Below are positions 9,886 through 18,759 of a stretch of DNA of 64,000 nt, in pieces. A model generated the notes under the pieces. It had not been told where the DNA came from and ran no database searches. It saw only the letters and a list, made by a program, of their open reading frames with translations. The number at the start of each line of letters is the position of its first letter. The first letter of the stretch is position 1. Both the position numbers and the translations under genes were made by a program. Source of the DNA: Aeoliella straminimaris (lineage in GTDB: Bacteria > Planctomycetota > Planctomycetia > Pirellulales > Lacipirellulaceae); NCBI RefSeq assembly GCF_024054565.1, contig NZ_JAMXLR010000092.1, positions 62,001 to 126,000 on the forward strand, written 5' to 3'.

Positions 9886-11976
9886 ATGATTTCTAGACGC
9901 AACGTTTGCGCCACCTTCGCGCTCGCCTGCCTGCTGTTCAGTTCCTCTTTCTCTTCGGCTTACGATCAATCGGCTGCCCAGCGGATCGAAGAGCGGTTCC
10001 GCGATAAGTGGTCTAGCATCGAGGTCTTGCCGCGTTGGACTTCGCCGAGCGAGTTCTGGTACCAAGCGCCTCAAGCTGGCGGTCCAGGCAAGCTGATGCA
10101 CGTCGACGCGGCTGCAGGCAATCGCCTCGAGGCGGAGGATGGCGACAAGCTTCCCGAGCAGACTGCCGAGCCATGGAAGCCCAACTCCCGTCAACGCCAT
10201 GGCCGGCCGACGAGGACCTCGCCCGACGACAAGTGGCGCATCACCGTCCGCGACCACAACCTGTGGCTCATCAATCGCGAGACCGACGAGGAGATTCAGA
10301 AGACTACCGACGGCGTGAAGGGGCACGGATACGACGCCCGCGTCTACTGGTCGCCCGATTCTACTCACTTTGTCGCCATGCACACCAAGGGCGAAGGGGA
10401 CCGCCGCGTGTATCTGGTCGAGTCGTCCCCCGAAGATCAGCTGCAACCGAAGCTCGACTCGTACCATTACTTGAAGCCGGGCGACGACATCGCCCTCCGC
10501 CGGCCGCGGTTGTTTGCTGTGGGGGACGCGCCCGAAATCGAAGTCTCCAACGAGCTGTTCGACAACCCGTGGGAGATTGGCGAGCTGCGGTGGGATCCCG
10601 AGAGCCGCTTTTTTACGTTCTACTACAACCAGCGGGGCCATCAGGTCGCCCGCGTGCTGAAGGTAGATGCCGAGACAGGCGAGGTGCAAACGCTGGTCGA
10701 TGAACAGCAGCCGACGTTCATCGACTACGCCCACAAGCACTTTGCCTATTATCTGGACGACACCGCCGAGCTGATCTGGATGTCGGAGCGAGACGGTTGG
10801 AACCATCTGTACCTCGTCGATATGAACACCGGCGAGGTAAAGCATCAGATTACCAAGGGGGAGTGGATCGTTCGTGGCGTGGAGCACGTCGATCCCCAGA
10901 AGCGTGAGATCCTGTTTCGCGCCGGTGGCATCTATCCTGAGCAGGATCCCTACTACGTGCACTACTGTCGCGTGGGGTTCGACGGAGAGAACCTGGTCAA
11001 GCTCACCGAGGGCGATGGCACGCACAAGGTGCAGTACTCTCCCGAAGGAGATCTGTTGATCGATACCTACTCGCGGGTCGACCTGCCGCCGGTCACCGAG
11101 CTGCGCCGTGCGAGTGATGGCACTTTGGCAATGAAGCTCGAAGAGTCGGACCTCGGCGCGCTCACGGAGCTCGGCTGGCGCCCGCCGGAGCGATTCGTCG
11201 CCAAGGCTCGCGATGGCGAGACCGACATCTACGGTGTGATCTTCCGTCCCACCGACTTCGATCCCAACCGCCTGTACCCTGTGGTCGAGGACCTCTACGC
11301 AGGGCCGCAGGGGTCGTTCGTGCCCAAACAGTTTTACCTGATTCATAACGAACAGCGGCTCGCGGAGCTCGGATTCATTGTGGTGCGGATCGACGGTTTG
11401 GGGACCTCCAATCGCTCGAAGGCGTTTCATGACGTCTGCTGTAAGAACCTGGCGGACGCCGGCCTGCCCGACCGCCGTTTGTGGATGAAGGCGGCCGCCG
11501 ACCAGTATCCGCAGCTCGATCTTACTCGCGTTGGCGTGATGGGGCATTCGGCCGGTGCACAGAGCGCAATGGGCGCGCTATTGTGGCATGGCGACTTCTA
11601 CAAGGTGGCTGTCTCCAGTTGTGGTTGTCACGATAATCGCATGGACAAGATCTGGTGGAACGAACTCTGGATGGGCTGGCCCATCGGTCCGCACTACGAG
11701 GAGCAGTCGAATGTCACGAATGCCCATCGACTCGATGGTAAGCTGTTTCTAATCGTGGGCGAGCTCGACAAGAACGTCGACCCCGCTTCAACCATGCAGG
11801 TGGTGGATGCCCTGATCAAGGCCGATAAGGACTTCGATATGCTGGTCGTCCCCGGCCGTGGGCATAACACGTTCACCCCGTACGTCGAACGCCGCAAACG
11901 CGACTTCCTGATGGAGCATCTCGACGCGACCACGCCCAAGTTCCTGGACACTGGCGCCACGTCGCTCGCCAAGTAG
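9886..11976 (+). CDS. S9 family (dipeptidyl-peptidase IV-like) serine peptidase, secreted
   Basis: The 696-residue protein starts with a signal peptide (NVCATFALACLLFSSSFSSA). An N-terminal beta-propeller of about 430 residues contains the DPP-IV-type strand DHNLWLINRETDEEIQKTTD and later WMSERDGWNHLYLVD. The C-terminal alpha/beta hydrolase has nucleophile Ser555 in GVMGHSAGAQS, Asp628 in VGELDKNVDP and His660 in PGRGHNTF, a complete catalytic triad. Enzymes of this family trim dipeptides or short peptides in the periplasm or at the surface. The start is set at the ATG of the signal peptide. A polysaccharide deacetylase gene begins 18 bp downstream. Confidence 0.92.
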   Translation: MISRRNVCATFALACLLFSSSFSSAYDQSAAQRIEERFRDKWSSIEVLPRWTSPSEFWYQAPQAGGPGKLMHVDAAAGNRLEAEDGDKLPEQTAEPWKPNSRQRHGRPTRTSPDDKWRITVRDHNLWLINRETDEEIQKTTDGVKGHGYDARVYWSPDSTHFVAMHTKGEGDRRVYLVESSPEDQLQPKLDSYHYLKPGDDIALRRPRLFAVGDAPEIEVSNELFDNPWEIGELRWDPESRFFTFYYNQRGHQVARVLKVDAETGEVQTLVDEQQPTFIDYAHKHFAYYLDDTAELIWMSERDGWNHLYLVDMNTGEVKHQITKGEWIVRGVEHVDPQKREILFRAGGIYPEQDPYYVHYCRVGFDGENLVKLTEGDGTHKVQYSPEGDLLIDTYSRVDLPPVTELRRASDGTLAMKLEESDLGALTELGWRPPERFVAKARDGETDIYGVIFRPTDFDPNRLYPVVEDLYAGPQGSFVPKQFYLIHNEQRLAELGFIVVRIDGLGTSNRSKAFHDVCCKNLADAGLPDRRLWMKAAADQYPQLDLTRVGVMGHSAGAQSAMGALLWHGDFYKVAVSSCGCHDNRMDKIWWNELWMGWPIGPHYEEQSNVTNAHRLDGKLFLIVGELDKNVDPASTMQVVDALIKADKDFDMLVVPGRGHNTFTPYVERRKRDFLMEHLDATTPKFLDTGATSLAK

Positions 11977-11994
11977 CGGGGCAGTACAGGGGGC

Positions 11995-12894
11995 ATGATG
12001 TTCGCACGTTGGTTCGGCTCGATCGCCATCGCGGTGCTGGCCGCCAGTGGGCTGCGGTTTCTTGCCGCTGTGTTTGCCGTCGGTGGCCATTGGGCCTTCG
12101 GTACGGGGCTGCTGAGCATCGGTTCGCTCGCTTGTTGGTCTTTGCTGTTCGGCACAATGTGGCTGGTATGCAGCCGGCAAAAATGGTGGAGGAAGTCGCT
12201 GGCGGCCCTCACTGGACTCGCGGTGGTCCTGTTCCTGGTGGTGGTCTTTCCGCCGTACTGGTTGATGTCGATCGTCAATCATTGCTCCACCGCACGGTTT
12301 TGCTTCGACACGGAGCAAACCGTCGTGGCCCTCACCATCGACGACGCCATCGACCCGGAAACTACCAGCCAAATTCTCGATGTCCTGGAGGCCCACTCCG
12401 TGCGGGCGACGTTCTTTGTCATGACCGACACCATCGGCGACGACGAATCTTCGCGCGCCGTGATGCAGCGGATTGCCGCCGACCATGAGTTCGGCAACCA
12501 CCAAACCCGCGATCGCCCAGGCTGGCGAATGTCGCGCGAAGCTTTTCGTGCCGATGTCCGGCAGGCAAAAGACCGCCTCGCCGAGTTCGGCGCCGTCCAC
12601 TGGCTTCGCCCTGGCGGTGGTTGCTTTACTCCCTCGATGGCCCGCACGGCCAAGGGCGAACAACTGCAACTGGTGCTGGGTTCCGTTTATCCGTGGGACA
12701 GTCATCAATCGTCGGCGGAATTCTCCGCGCGGTTCGTCCGCGCTCGGGTGCGTCCAGGCTCGATTATCGTTCTGCACGACCGTGGCGCTCGCGGCACGCG
12801 GACCGTCGAGGTGCTCCAGCGCGTGCTGCCGGCACTTGCAGCCGAAGGCTATCGCGTGACCACGCTTTCGGAGGTCACCGAGGTCCCTGACTGA
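11995..12894 (+). CDS. Polysaccharide deacetylase (NodB-like) with divergent motifs, membrane-anchored
   Basis: The 299-residue protein has about three N-terminal hydrophobic segments (residues 1-30, 30-60 and 65-90). A NodB-type carbohydrate-esterase domain follows: ALTIDDAID (motif 1, catalytic Asp pair), HEFGNHQT (motif 2, metal-binding H-x4-H), RPGGGCF (motif 3), SHQSS and IIVLHD (motif 5). The usual TFDDGP is changed to TIDDAID and RPPYG to RPGGG, as in the less common branch of the family. It would remove acetyl groups from a cell-envelope glycan; the exact substrate is unknown. Its last 46 bp overlap the convergent glycosyltransferase gene. Confidence 0.82.
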   Translation: MMFARWFGSIAIAVLAASGLRFLAAVFAVGGHWAFGTGLLSIGSLACWSLLFGTMWLVCSRQKWWRKSLAALTGLAVVLFLVVVFPPYWLMSIVNHCSTARFCFDTEQTVVALTIDDAIDPETTSQILDVLEAHSVRATFFVMTDTIGDDESSRAVMQRIAADHEFGNHQTRDRPGWRMSREAFRADVRQAKDRLAEFGAVHWLRPGGGCFTPSMARTAKGEQLQLVLGSVYPWDSHQSSAEFSARFVRARVRPGSIIVLHDRGARGTRTVEVLQRVLPALAAEGYRVTTLSEVTEVPD

Positions 12895-13958
12895 CACAAC
12901 ATTTCCTCAATCGCCGCCACGGCCGCGGGGGTGCCGTCGAACTCCGCACGGCGACCGGTGAGGTTCTGGCGATAGGTCTCCCTGTCGGCCAGAAACTCTT
13001 CGAACTGCTCGCGCTTCACCTCTTCGACTGCGGCCCAGTCGCCGGCGCCGAGCTCCTTCACAAAACTCGCATTGATACATTGCTCGAAGTGCTTACCTTC
13101 GGGGATGGCGAACATCGGCTTGCCCAGGTGCAGTGCTTCGCCGCACAGCTGATTGCCGGAGGCCGCGATCACCGCGCTGCAATTCACCAGGGCTTCGGTG
13201 AATGAGTCCTCGTCGATCTCGCAGAACTCGGCCGAACCACGTGGCTCCCGCGGACCGAGGCCGTAAATGCGAATCGGCACGCCGAGATCCACCAGCACGT
13301 CGACCACTCGTTCGGGCGTCTGCCGCCGGAGGTAGCTCAGCACAAAGTCGCCGGTGGTCGTTTCGCGGTTGCGAATCGTCGGCCGCAACAGCGGGCCGAC
13401 CTGCACGACGTCCTCGAATCCAGGGCGGAGCGGCGGTTTGTAGAACGCGCTCACGACGGTCTTTTGCTGCCCGATGCCGAACATCCACACGGCCAGACTC
13501 ATGCTCTTGGCCCACCATTGCAGTCGCGACGGCAGCGACGACAAATCGTACGCCACGAGGAAGTGCTGATGGTCGAAGCTCAGCACCGGCACGTTCGTGC
13601 GATGCGCCGCTCGGGCCAGCAGTGGCTCGAAGTCGCTGATCACCAGGTCGGGCTTCTCGTCGCGCACCACCTCCGCCAGCGGTGCGATCAGCTTCTCCTT
13701 GTTCCACCACATGCCGAGGCCGTGGTTGATGGTCTTGATCAGGTTGAGCTTCTTCTCGGAGTAATGAAACTTGAGCCCAGGGATTTCACGGACCTCGACG
13801 TCGCTTGACTCGCCATACTGCTTGCTGAGGAATGCCAGCGCGTCGTGCGAGGTAAACAACACAATGCGGTGCCGCGAGCGCATCTCCTCAACGATGGTCC
13901 GCGCCCGCGCGGCGTGCCCGCGACCTTCGCCCATGATGCTGTAGAAGATGGTGGACAT
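12849..13958 (-). CDS. Glycosyltransferase, MurG/UGT-like (GT-B fold)
   Basis: The 369-residue protein begins STIFYSIMGEGRGHAARA, the N-terminal glycine-rich loop of a group of UDP-glycosyltransferase-like proteins related to MurG. It ends with the donor-binding half: VIAASGNQLCGEALHLGKPM followed by FAIPEGKHFEQCINA. Both Rossmann halves are complete. The start at 13958 puts this glycine-rich loop near the N-terminus; an upstream frame to 14036 adds a low-complexity stretch. The acceptor is unknown. The gene faces the polysaccharide deacetylase and shares 46 bp with its 3' end. Confidence 0.82.
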   Translation of the reverse strand: MSTIFYSIMGEGRGHAARARTIVEEMRSRHRIVLFTSHDALAFLSKQYGESSDVEVREIPGLKFHYSEKKLNLIKTINHGLGMWWNKEKLIAPLAEVVRDEKPDLVISDFEPLLARAAHRTNVPVLSFDHQHFLVAYDLSSLPSRLQWWAKSMSLAVWMFGIGQQKTVVSAFYKPPLRPGFEDVVQVGPLLRPTIRNRETTTGDFVLSYLRRQTPERVVDVLVDLGVPIRIYGLGPREPRGSAEFCEIDEDSFTEALVNCSAVIAASGNQLCGEALHLGKPMFAIPEGKHFEQCINASFVKELGAGDWAAVEEVKREQFEEFLADRETYRQNLTGRRAEFDGTPAAVAAIEEMLCQSGTSVTSESVVTR

Positions 13959-14696
13959 GCGTGGTGGCGGGTGACTGGTACAGTTGGCGAGGGAAGGGGA
14001 CTTCAAACATGGACAGGCTGGCGAGGTTCCCCTCAACCGGCGCCAATCTTACCAGCGAATCGCAAACCTCGGCAGTGTAGTTGTCCTGGCTTGAACCAGC
14101 GGAGTTTTGGGCCAAGGCCAGTTGTTCCACAACTTCAATCCATGGTCCCAAAAAAGAGCTTGGGGGTGAGGGTGCGCGTGATGTAACTTCTTTGTGGGAA
14201 GTAAGTTGTGTCATGGTGCCGTCCCAAGAAGCCCGGAGTTTTGTCCCAGGTATATTGGCCGCTGTCCCAATTGGCCCAAAACTCAATCGACGGTGGTGCC
14301 AGGAGTGCACCGAAGCGACGAGCGCAAACCGGTAGCTCAAAGCGAAGAAGACTCGCTTAGCCCGATGGATCTGCAATTTCTTGCGCTGTCGAGTTCGTGC
14401 AGACAGATTACCGCACCACCATTAGACCGACCTGGCAGGCGGGTTCAACGCCGTTTTTTTTACACCGGTGGTATTGAGAGAAGTTTAACCACGGAGGCAC
14501 AGAGTGCACGGAGCGCGCCACTGGCAGGAGAAACCTCCGGATACTGACATCGCAGAATCGCTGATGGCCCATATTTCATCATTTGTGGTGCCGGCACAGC
14601 AATTCTATCCCGAAGAGGTCTCAACACCCTAGCTCCGGAGTGAGCGCCGGCGAGGTTCTAAATGATGGACAACAGAAAAGGACTAAGTTGTCGCCG
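13959..14696. other. Long intergenic region with no convincing gene
   Basis: About 740 bp lie between the divergent glycosyltransferase and sigma-factor genes. Short open frames here lack domains and ribosome sites. It contains four scattered GTCCCA-type strings between about 14150 and 14270 and a repeat-like segment at 14484-14514. It looks like degraded or repeat-derived spacer. Confidence 0.6.
14484..14514. repeat. Dispersed 'accacggaggcacagag' type repeat fragment
   Basis: The segment begins TTTAACCACGGAGGCACAG and continues with a second ACGGAG. This wording resembles a short intergenic repeat that I recall from many environmental bacterial genomes. Only one copy is visible in the window, so the repeat status is recalled, not shown here. 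Confidence 0.4.
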
Positions 14697-14728
14697 CCCA
14701 TGTCAGAAATTACGCCGCCCTGTGTATA
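14697..14728 (+). promoter_or_regulatory. Promoter-like motif upstream of the ECF sigma gene
   Basis: CCCATGTCAGA is followed, with 20 bp between element starts, by TGTGTATA, ending 25 nt before the sigma-factor ATG. The same two blocks with the same spacing occur upstream of the next gene (15354-15385). This is what an autoregulated ECF promoter pair would look like, although a housekeeping sigma cannot be ruled out. Confidence 0.55.
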
Positions 14729-14752
14729 AGGATATATTGAAGGTGCGCCGTG

Positions 14753-15349
14753 ATGAACATGAACCCCGAAACCCGTGCTAGCCTGTTGCTCCGCGTCCGC
14801 GATCCGGCGGATCAGGCGGCGTGGGAAGAGTTTGTCGAGATCTACCGTCCCGTTATCTTGACCCTTGCGCGGCGAAAAGGTTTGCAAGCTGCCGATGCGG
14901 AGGACATTGCCCAGCAGGTGCTGGTGGCCGTCGCTCGGGCTATCGAGCAGCGCGAGCATGATTCGCAACGAGCGCGGTTTCGTACCTGGCTGCATCGGGT
15001 TGCGCAGAATGCGATTCTCAACGCGCTCTCACGCGGTAAACCAGACCGCGCGACGGGGAATTCGACCGAGCACGAGTTGATCAACGAGCACGCTGCGGTG
15101 GAAGGACCCGACTCGGACCTACTGCGACTGGAGCATCGCCGCGAGGTGTTTCGCTGGGCGGCGCGGCAGATTCGCGGTGAGTTCCAGCCGGCCACGTGGG
15201 ATGCATTCTGGCTGACGGCCGTCGAGGACCGGCCAGTGGATGAGGTGGCCAATCGTCTGGCGAAATCGCCCGGTGCCATCTATGCTGCCCGCAGCCGGAT
15301 CGTGCGGCGAATACAGGAAAAGATCGCTGAATACGAACAGGCGGAGTGA
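14753..15349 (+). CDS. RNA polymerase sigma factor, ECF family (planctomycete kinase-linked type)
   Basis: The 198-residue protein has sigma-70 region 2 (DQAAWEEFVEIYRPVILTLA, then ADAEDIAQQVLVAV and FRTWLHRVAQNAILNAL) and region 4 (ATWDAFWLTAVEDRPVDEVA, then KSPGAIYAARSRIVRRI). It lacks regions 1 and 3, as ECF factors do. The ATG at 14753 sits 8 nt after GAAGG; GTG at 14750 and ATG at 14759 are alternatives. It is followed directly by a gene encoding a zinc-finger domain fused to a Ser/Thr kinase, the typical partner of planctomycete ECF factors. That gene probably controls its activity. Confidence 0.9.
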   Translation: MNMNPETRASLLLRVRDPADQAAWEEFVEIYRPVILTLARRKGLQAADAEDIAQQVLVAVARAIEQREHDSQRARFRTWLHRVAQNAILNALSRGKPDRATGNSTEHELINEHAAVEGPDSDLLRLEHRREVFRWAARQIRGEFQPATWDAFWLTAVEDRPVDEVANRLAKSPGAIYAARSRIVRRIQEKIAEYEQAE

Positions 15350-15353
15350 CCCA

Positions 15354-15385
15354 CCCGTGTCAGATTTCTATTCGCGGTGTGTATA
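15354..15385 (+). promoter_or_regulatory. Second copy of the promoter-like motif, upstream of the kinase gene
   Basis: CCCGTGTCAGA and TGTGTATA recur here with the same 20-bp step between element starts as upstream of the sigma gene. The second block ends 20 nt before the kinase ATG at 15406. The motif starts only 4 bp after the sigma-gene stop, so it could give the kinase its own transcript. Confidence 0.55.
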
Positions 15386-15405
15386 GACTGTCGGGAGATA
15401 AAATC

Positions 15406-18400
15406 ATGAGCAGTTACCCGACAATTTGCGATGCCCAGTTGATCGAACGCTTTCTCGACCATCAGCTCACCGAGGAGCAAGAGGACGCGTTTGAGCAACA
15501 TCTGAACGATTGCGTGGTGTGCCGCGATAAACTGGAGTCGGTAGCCGCCAGTGACGAGATCTGGATGGGCCTCCGCGAGTCGCTTGTCCATGTCCTGAAG
15601 GACGAATTGGATAGTCGCGAGCAACCGGAAACTTCCGTCGGCCTGGAACAGGTCATCAGCCGTCAGTCCATTCTGGAGTTGCTCGCTCCGACGGACGACG
15701 AGCGGATGCTGGGGCGTTTGGGGCCGTACGAAGTGATGGGCATTGTGGGCGCGGGCGGGATGGGCGTGGTGCTCAAGGCACTCGACCCCTCGCTGAATCG
15801 CTATGTGGCCATCAAGGTGCTGGCGCCCCATTTGCGAGTTAGCGGTGCAGCCCGGCGGCGGTTTTCGCGCGAAGCGCAGGCGGCCGCCGCGGTGGTACAC
15901 GACAACGTGATCGAGATTCACGGCGTAAGCGAAATGGGCGGCGTACCCTACTTCGTGATGCGGTACGTTCGCGGTCCTTCGCTGCAGAAGAGGCTCGACG
16001 ACAACGGTCCCCTTGCGCCAACCGAGGTACTCCGCATCGGCATGCAAGCCGCCCGCGGTTTGGCGGCCGCTCACTCGCAGGGATTGGTGCATCGCGACGT
16101 GAAGCCGGCGAATATCCTGCTGGCCGATGGAGTCGAACGCGTAAAGCTGACCGACTTTGGCCTCGCCCGGGCGGCCGATGATGCCAGCCTGACACAGACC
16201 GGTTACATTGCCGGCACGCCTCAGTACATGTCGCCAGAGCAAGCCCGCGGCGAGACGGTCGACGAGCGGAGCGACTTGTTCAGCCTGGGCAGCGTGATGT
16301 ACGCGATGTGCACTGGCCGAGCTCCGTTCCGAGCGGATACCAGCTACGGCGTGTTGCGGCGAATCACCGACGACGCGCCCCGGGCGATTCGCGACATCAA
16401 TCCGGACATTCCGGAGTGGCTGGGCGAGATCGTCGAACGGTTGATGGAGAAACATGCCGAAGATCGCTATCGCTCGGCACAAGAGGTGGCGGATCTGTTA
16501 GAGCAATGCCTGGCGCACGTGCAACAACCGGCCATGACCCCTCTACCCGAGTCGCTGAGGAAGACCTCGCCGAGCGGGGTAATTTCGTTCTTTACAAGCA
16601 AAAAAGGAATTCTGACTATGGTGACTTTCACGATGGCTCTGCTGGGAGCAATAGCTATCTCGGCCACTTCACCGCCGCAAATCGCCGGCAATTGGCATGG
16701 CGAAGGTTGGGGCAACGTAGTGCTCGAAGAATCCAAGCCCGGCACTTACGAAGGGACCTATAAGGACGCGCTAAGCGAAAAGCCGGGGACGATCCAGCTG
16801 AAGTGGTCGCGCGTCGAGCGACGCTACAACGGCAAGTGGAGCGACGAGCAGGATCGCTTCGGGTCGATGTCCATTCGGCCGGTCGGCGACGACATTCGCG
16901 GCGCGTGGACCACCAGCCGCGAGTCGGGTACGAACCCTGAGACTCCTGCATTGGCGGATCTGCAGTGGGAGCGGGGGCACACTCGATCCGTTGATACGCG
17001 ACAACCAACGAGGGATCGAACGGGCCAGGCCCTCGAGTTCTATGAATCGGAACAGGCGCGAAGAGCCAACCTGATGGCGCGACGATTCTTGAGCGCTGTG
17101 TACGCCGGTGACAAGGACGCGGCTGTGAAATGGGTCGATCAGACGAATCCAAACATGGTAAAGAGCATGACCCAGGAGAACATCGACTCGCTTCGCGCCA
17201 TATACGCGGGAAATCCCAATGCGATCACACGGCTGGGTCCCACTCGACTTGTGGACGAATGGGCCGCGGTGTACATCGCCCCTTTAGACTCGCAGAGCGA
17301 TTACACCGTCGGAATTGTCCTCCGAGACACACCGGAGGGTTGGCGGGTATATCATGTGGATGACTATTCCAGAGACGACCGCCTGGCCGACTTTCTGCGC
17401 CGCCATTGGGGCGTCGAATTCAAGAAGGTTGGCGAAATGAACGTCGCCAAGCAGAAATACAAAGACCAACAGAGATTATCCGAGGCGCGACTTGTGGCAC
17501 GCGGATTCTTCAAGGCCGTCCAGGAGGAAAAAATGGACAAAGCCAAGGACTTCGTCGACCAGGAGAGCCCAGCTTTCGTAGAGAGCTTGACGAACGAGGA
17601 TTTCGAGTCGTTACGACAAATGTACGCCCGAAACCCCAAGTGGACATCGAGCTATGGGGCCGGATACGTAGAAGGTGACTGGGCGGTCACGTACCTGAGT
17701 CCGCCCGATAGCCGGGGCCCGCTCACCGTGGGGATCGTTCTCCGCGACACGCCCGATGGCTGGCGAGTTTACCATATCGACGATTTCTTCACCGACACCA
17801 GGCTCTCCGACTTTCTGCACCGTCATTGGAGCCGTGGTGACTCGAAGAAGGCCGACAAGGCGATCGACGCCACGCAGGATGGCGAGGACGAACAGCAGAT
17901 TGGCGACGTCGCCGTGGTGATGCTGGGTTTCCTAACCGCGTTGCAGAATGAGGAACTGGACAAAGCCAAAGGGTTTCTCGATTTGGAAAACCAAGCATTC
18001 GAAAAGGGCTTAAAGAAAGAGAACTTTGACGCGCTACGGAAGCTGACCATTCGCGATCCGAAGGTGCTTCCGAGGATTGGGACCGTCCATGTAGAAGGAG
18101 ACTGGGCGGCCACTTACCTTGAGCCGGCCTCTGCCGAAGACACGCGTACCGTGGCTTTCGTTTTGCGTAGGACGTCCAACGGCTGGCGGATTCGCTATAC
18201 CAGCGGTTACAACCCCGCGAGCAGGCCAATCACCGATTTTTTGGCCCCCTATAGGGAAGGAGATTCCAAGAAGGAAGTCGGCTTCGTTCCCGTAGTAAGC
18301 CAACCGCTGGCGGAGGCGATTGACGAGGTAATGAAGACGGTGCGCGGCGAGAAGGAGAAAGGGGCTTGGGGGCGGGTTAGCGACCAGGACCTGGAAGTGA

Positions 18401-18759
18401 TCCAAGCATGTCAGGGATTCGAAAAGTTACGTATCGACCATTTGGAAGTAGGCAAGGACGCTGCCTTCTGTGTGACGACGCCAGTAAAGAACGAGCAGGG
18501 CCAATTGCTAGTGGCAGAAATGATGTTCGATAGGAGAGCGCAGGGAACCTGGAACCTGGTGATGTTCGACGTAGAGCCTGCCGACGAAGTCGAACGAGAT
18601 ATCGCCAAGTTTCGAGGCCGGTGGCGGGACGCCGAGCAGATGGTAATGCCCAGCGGGAGCGACGACGAGATCCCGTCGCGATTTCGCTTCCTTCGCGGCG
18701 AGCGTGGCTCGTCGGCTATTCAGTCGTCAGAGGAGCTTACGCCGGCTTCCGCCCCATGA
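15406..18759 (+). CDS. Zinc-finger / Ser-Thr protein kinase / triplicated sensor protein, ECF partner
   Basis: This 1117-residue protein joins several parts. Residues 1-50 hold an anti-sigma-type zinc motif (His32-x3-Cys36-x2-Cys39). Residues about 109-365 are a Hanks-type kinase with glycine loop GAGGMGVVLKA, catalytic HRDVKPANILL (Asp231) and DFGLA. A transmembrane helix lies at about 402-422. The external part has a beta-rich domain (about 425-525, GNWHGEGWGNVVLEE) and then three tandem ~116-residue repeats near 553-668, 693-808 and 833-950, each with a GDWAxTYL-like strand and a GWRxxHxDD-like strand. A last unmatched domain follows. The ATG at 15406 has a GGGAGA ribosome site. Its 3' end overlaps convergent btaB by 23 bp. 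Confidence 0.9.
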   Translation: MSSYPTICDAQLIERFLDHQLTEEQEDAFEQHLNDCVVCRDKLESVAASDEIWMGLRESLVHVLKDELDSREQPETSVGLEQVISRQSILELLAPTDDERMLGRLGPYEVMGIVGAGGMGVVLKALDPSLNRYVAIKVLAPHLRVSGAARRRFSREAQAAAAVVHDNVIEIHGVSEMGGVPYFVMRYVRGPSLQKRLDDNGPLAPTEVLRIGMQAARGLAAAHSQGLVHRDVKPANILLADGVERVKLTDFGLARAADDASLTQTGYIAGTPQYMSPEQARGETVDERSDLFSLGSVMYAMCTGRAPFRADTSYGVLRRITDDAPRAIRDINPDIPEWLGEIVERLMEKHAEDRYRSAQEVADLLEQCLAHVQQPAMTPLPESLRKTSPSGVISFFTSKKGILTMVTFTMALLGAIAISATSPPQIAGNWHGEGWGNVVLEESKPGTYEGTYKDALSEKPGTIQLKWSRVERRYNGKWSDEQDRFGSMSIRPVGDDIRGAWTTSRESGTNPETPALADLQWERGHTRSVDTRQPTRDRTGQALEFYESEQARRANLMARRFLSAVYAGDKDAAVKWVDQTNPNMVKSMTQENIDSLRAIYAGNPNAITRLGPTRLVDEWAAVYIAPLDSQSDYTVGIVLRDTPEGWRVYHVDDYSRDDRLADFLRRHWGVEFKKVGEMNVAKQKYKDQQRLSEARLVARGFFKAVQEEKMDKAKDFVDQESPAFVESLTNEDFESLRQMYARNPKWTSSYGAGYVEGDWAVTYLSPPDSRGPLTVGIVLRDTPDGWRVYHIDDFFTDTRLSDFLHRHWSRGDSKKADKAIDATQDGEDEQQIGDVAVVMLGFLTALQNEELDKAKGFLDLENQAFEKGLKKENFDALRKLTIRDPKVLPRIGTVHVEGDWAATYLEPASAEDTRTVAFVLRRTSNGWRIRYTSGYNPASRPITDFLAPYREGDSKKEVGFVPVVSQPLAEAIDEVMKTVRGEKEKGAWGRVSDQDLEVIQACQGFEKLRIDHLEVGKDAAFCVTTPVKNEQGQLLVAEMMFDRRAQGTWNLVMFDVEPADEVERDIAKFRGRWRDAEQMVMPSGSDDEIPSRFRFLRGERGSSAIQSSEELTPASAP
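17062..18255 (+). repeat. Three tandem repeats of about 116 codons in the kinase sensor region
   Basis: Units begin near 17062, 17482 and 17902, spaced exactly 420 bp apart. They share patterns such as a LMARRFLSAV-like helix, a QENIDSLRAIY-like helix, VGIVLRDTPxGWRVYHxDD and DFLRRHW. Unit 3 is the most diverged. Confidence 0.75.

Noticed and set aside
8530..11547. Open frame of 1005 codons on the minus strand
   Set aside because: It lies antisense to the thioesterase, GNAT and S9 peptidase genes, which have clear motifs; no domain is seen in it. It follows from the codon bias of a GC-rich genome.
11788..12897. Minus-strand open frame of 369 codons over the deacetylase
   Set aside because: The deacetylase frame holds the NodB motifs; the antisense one is low-complexity.
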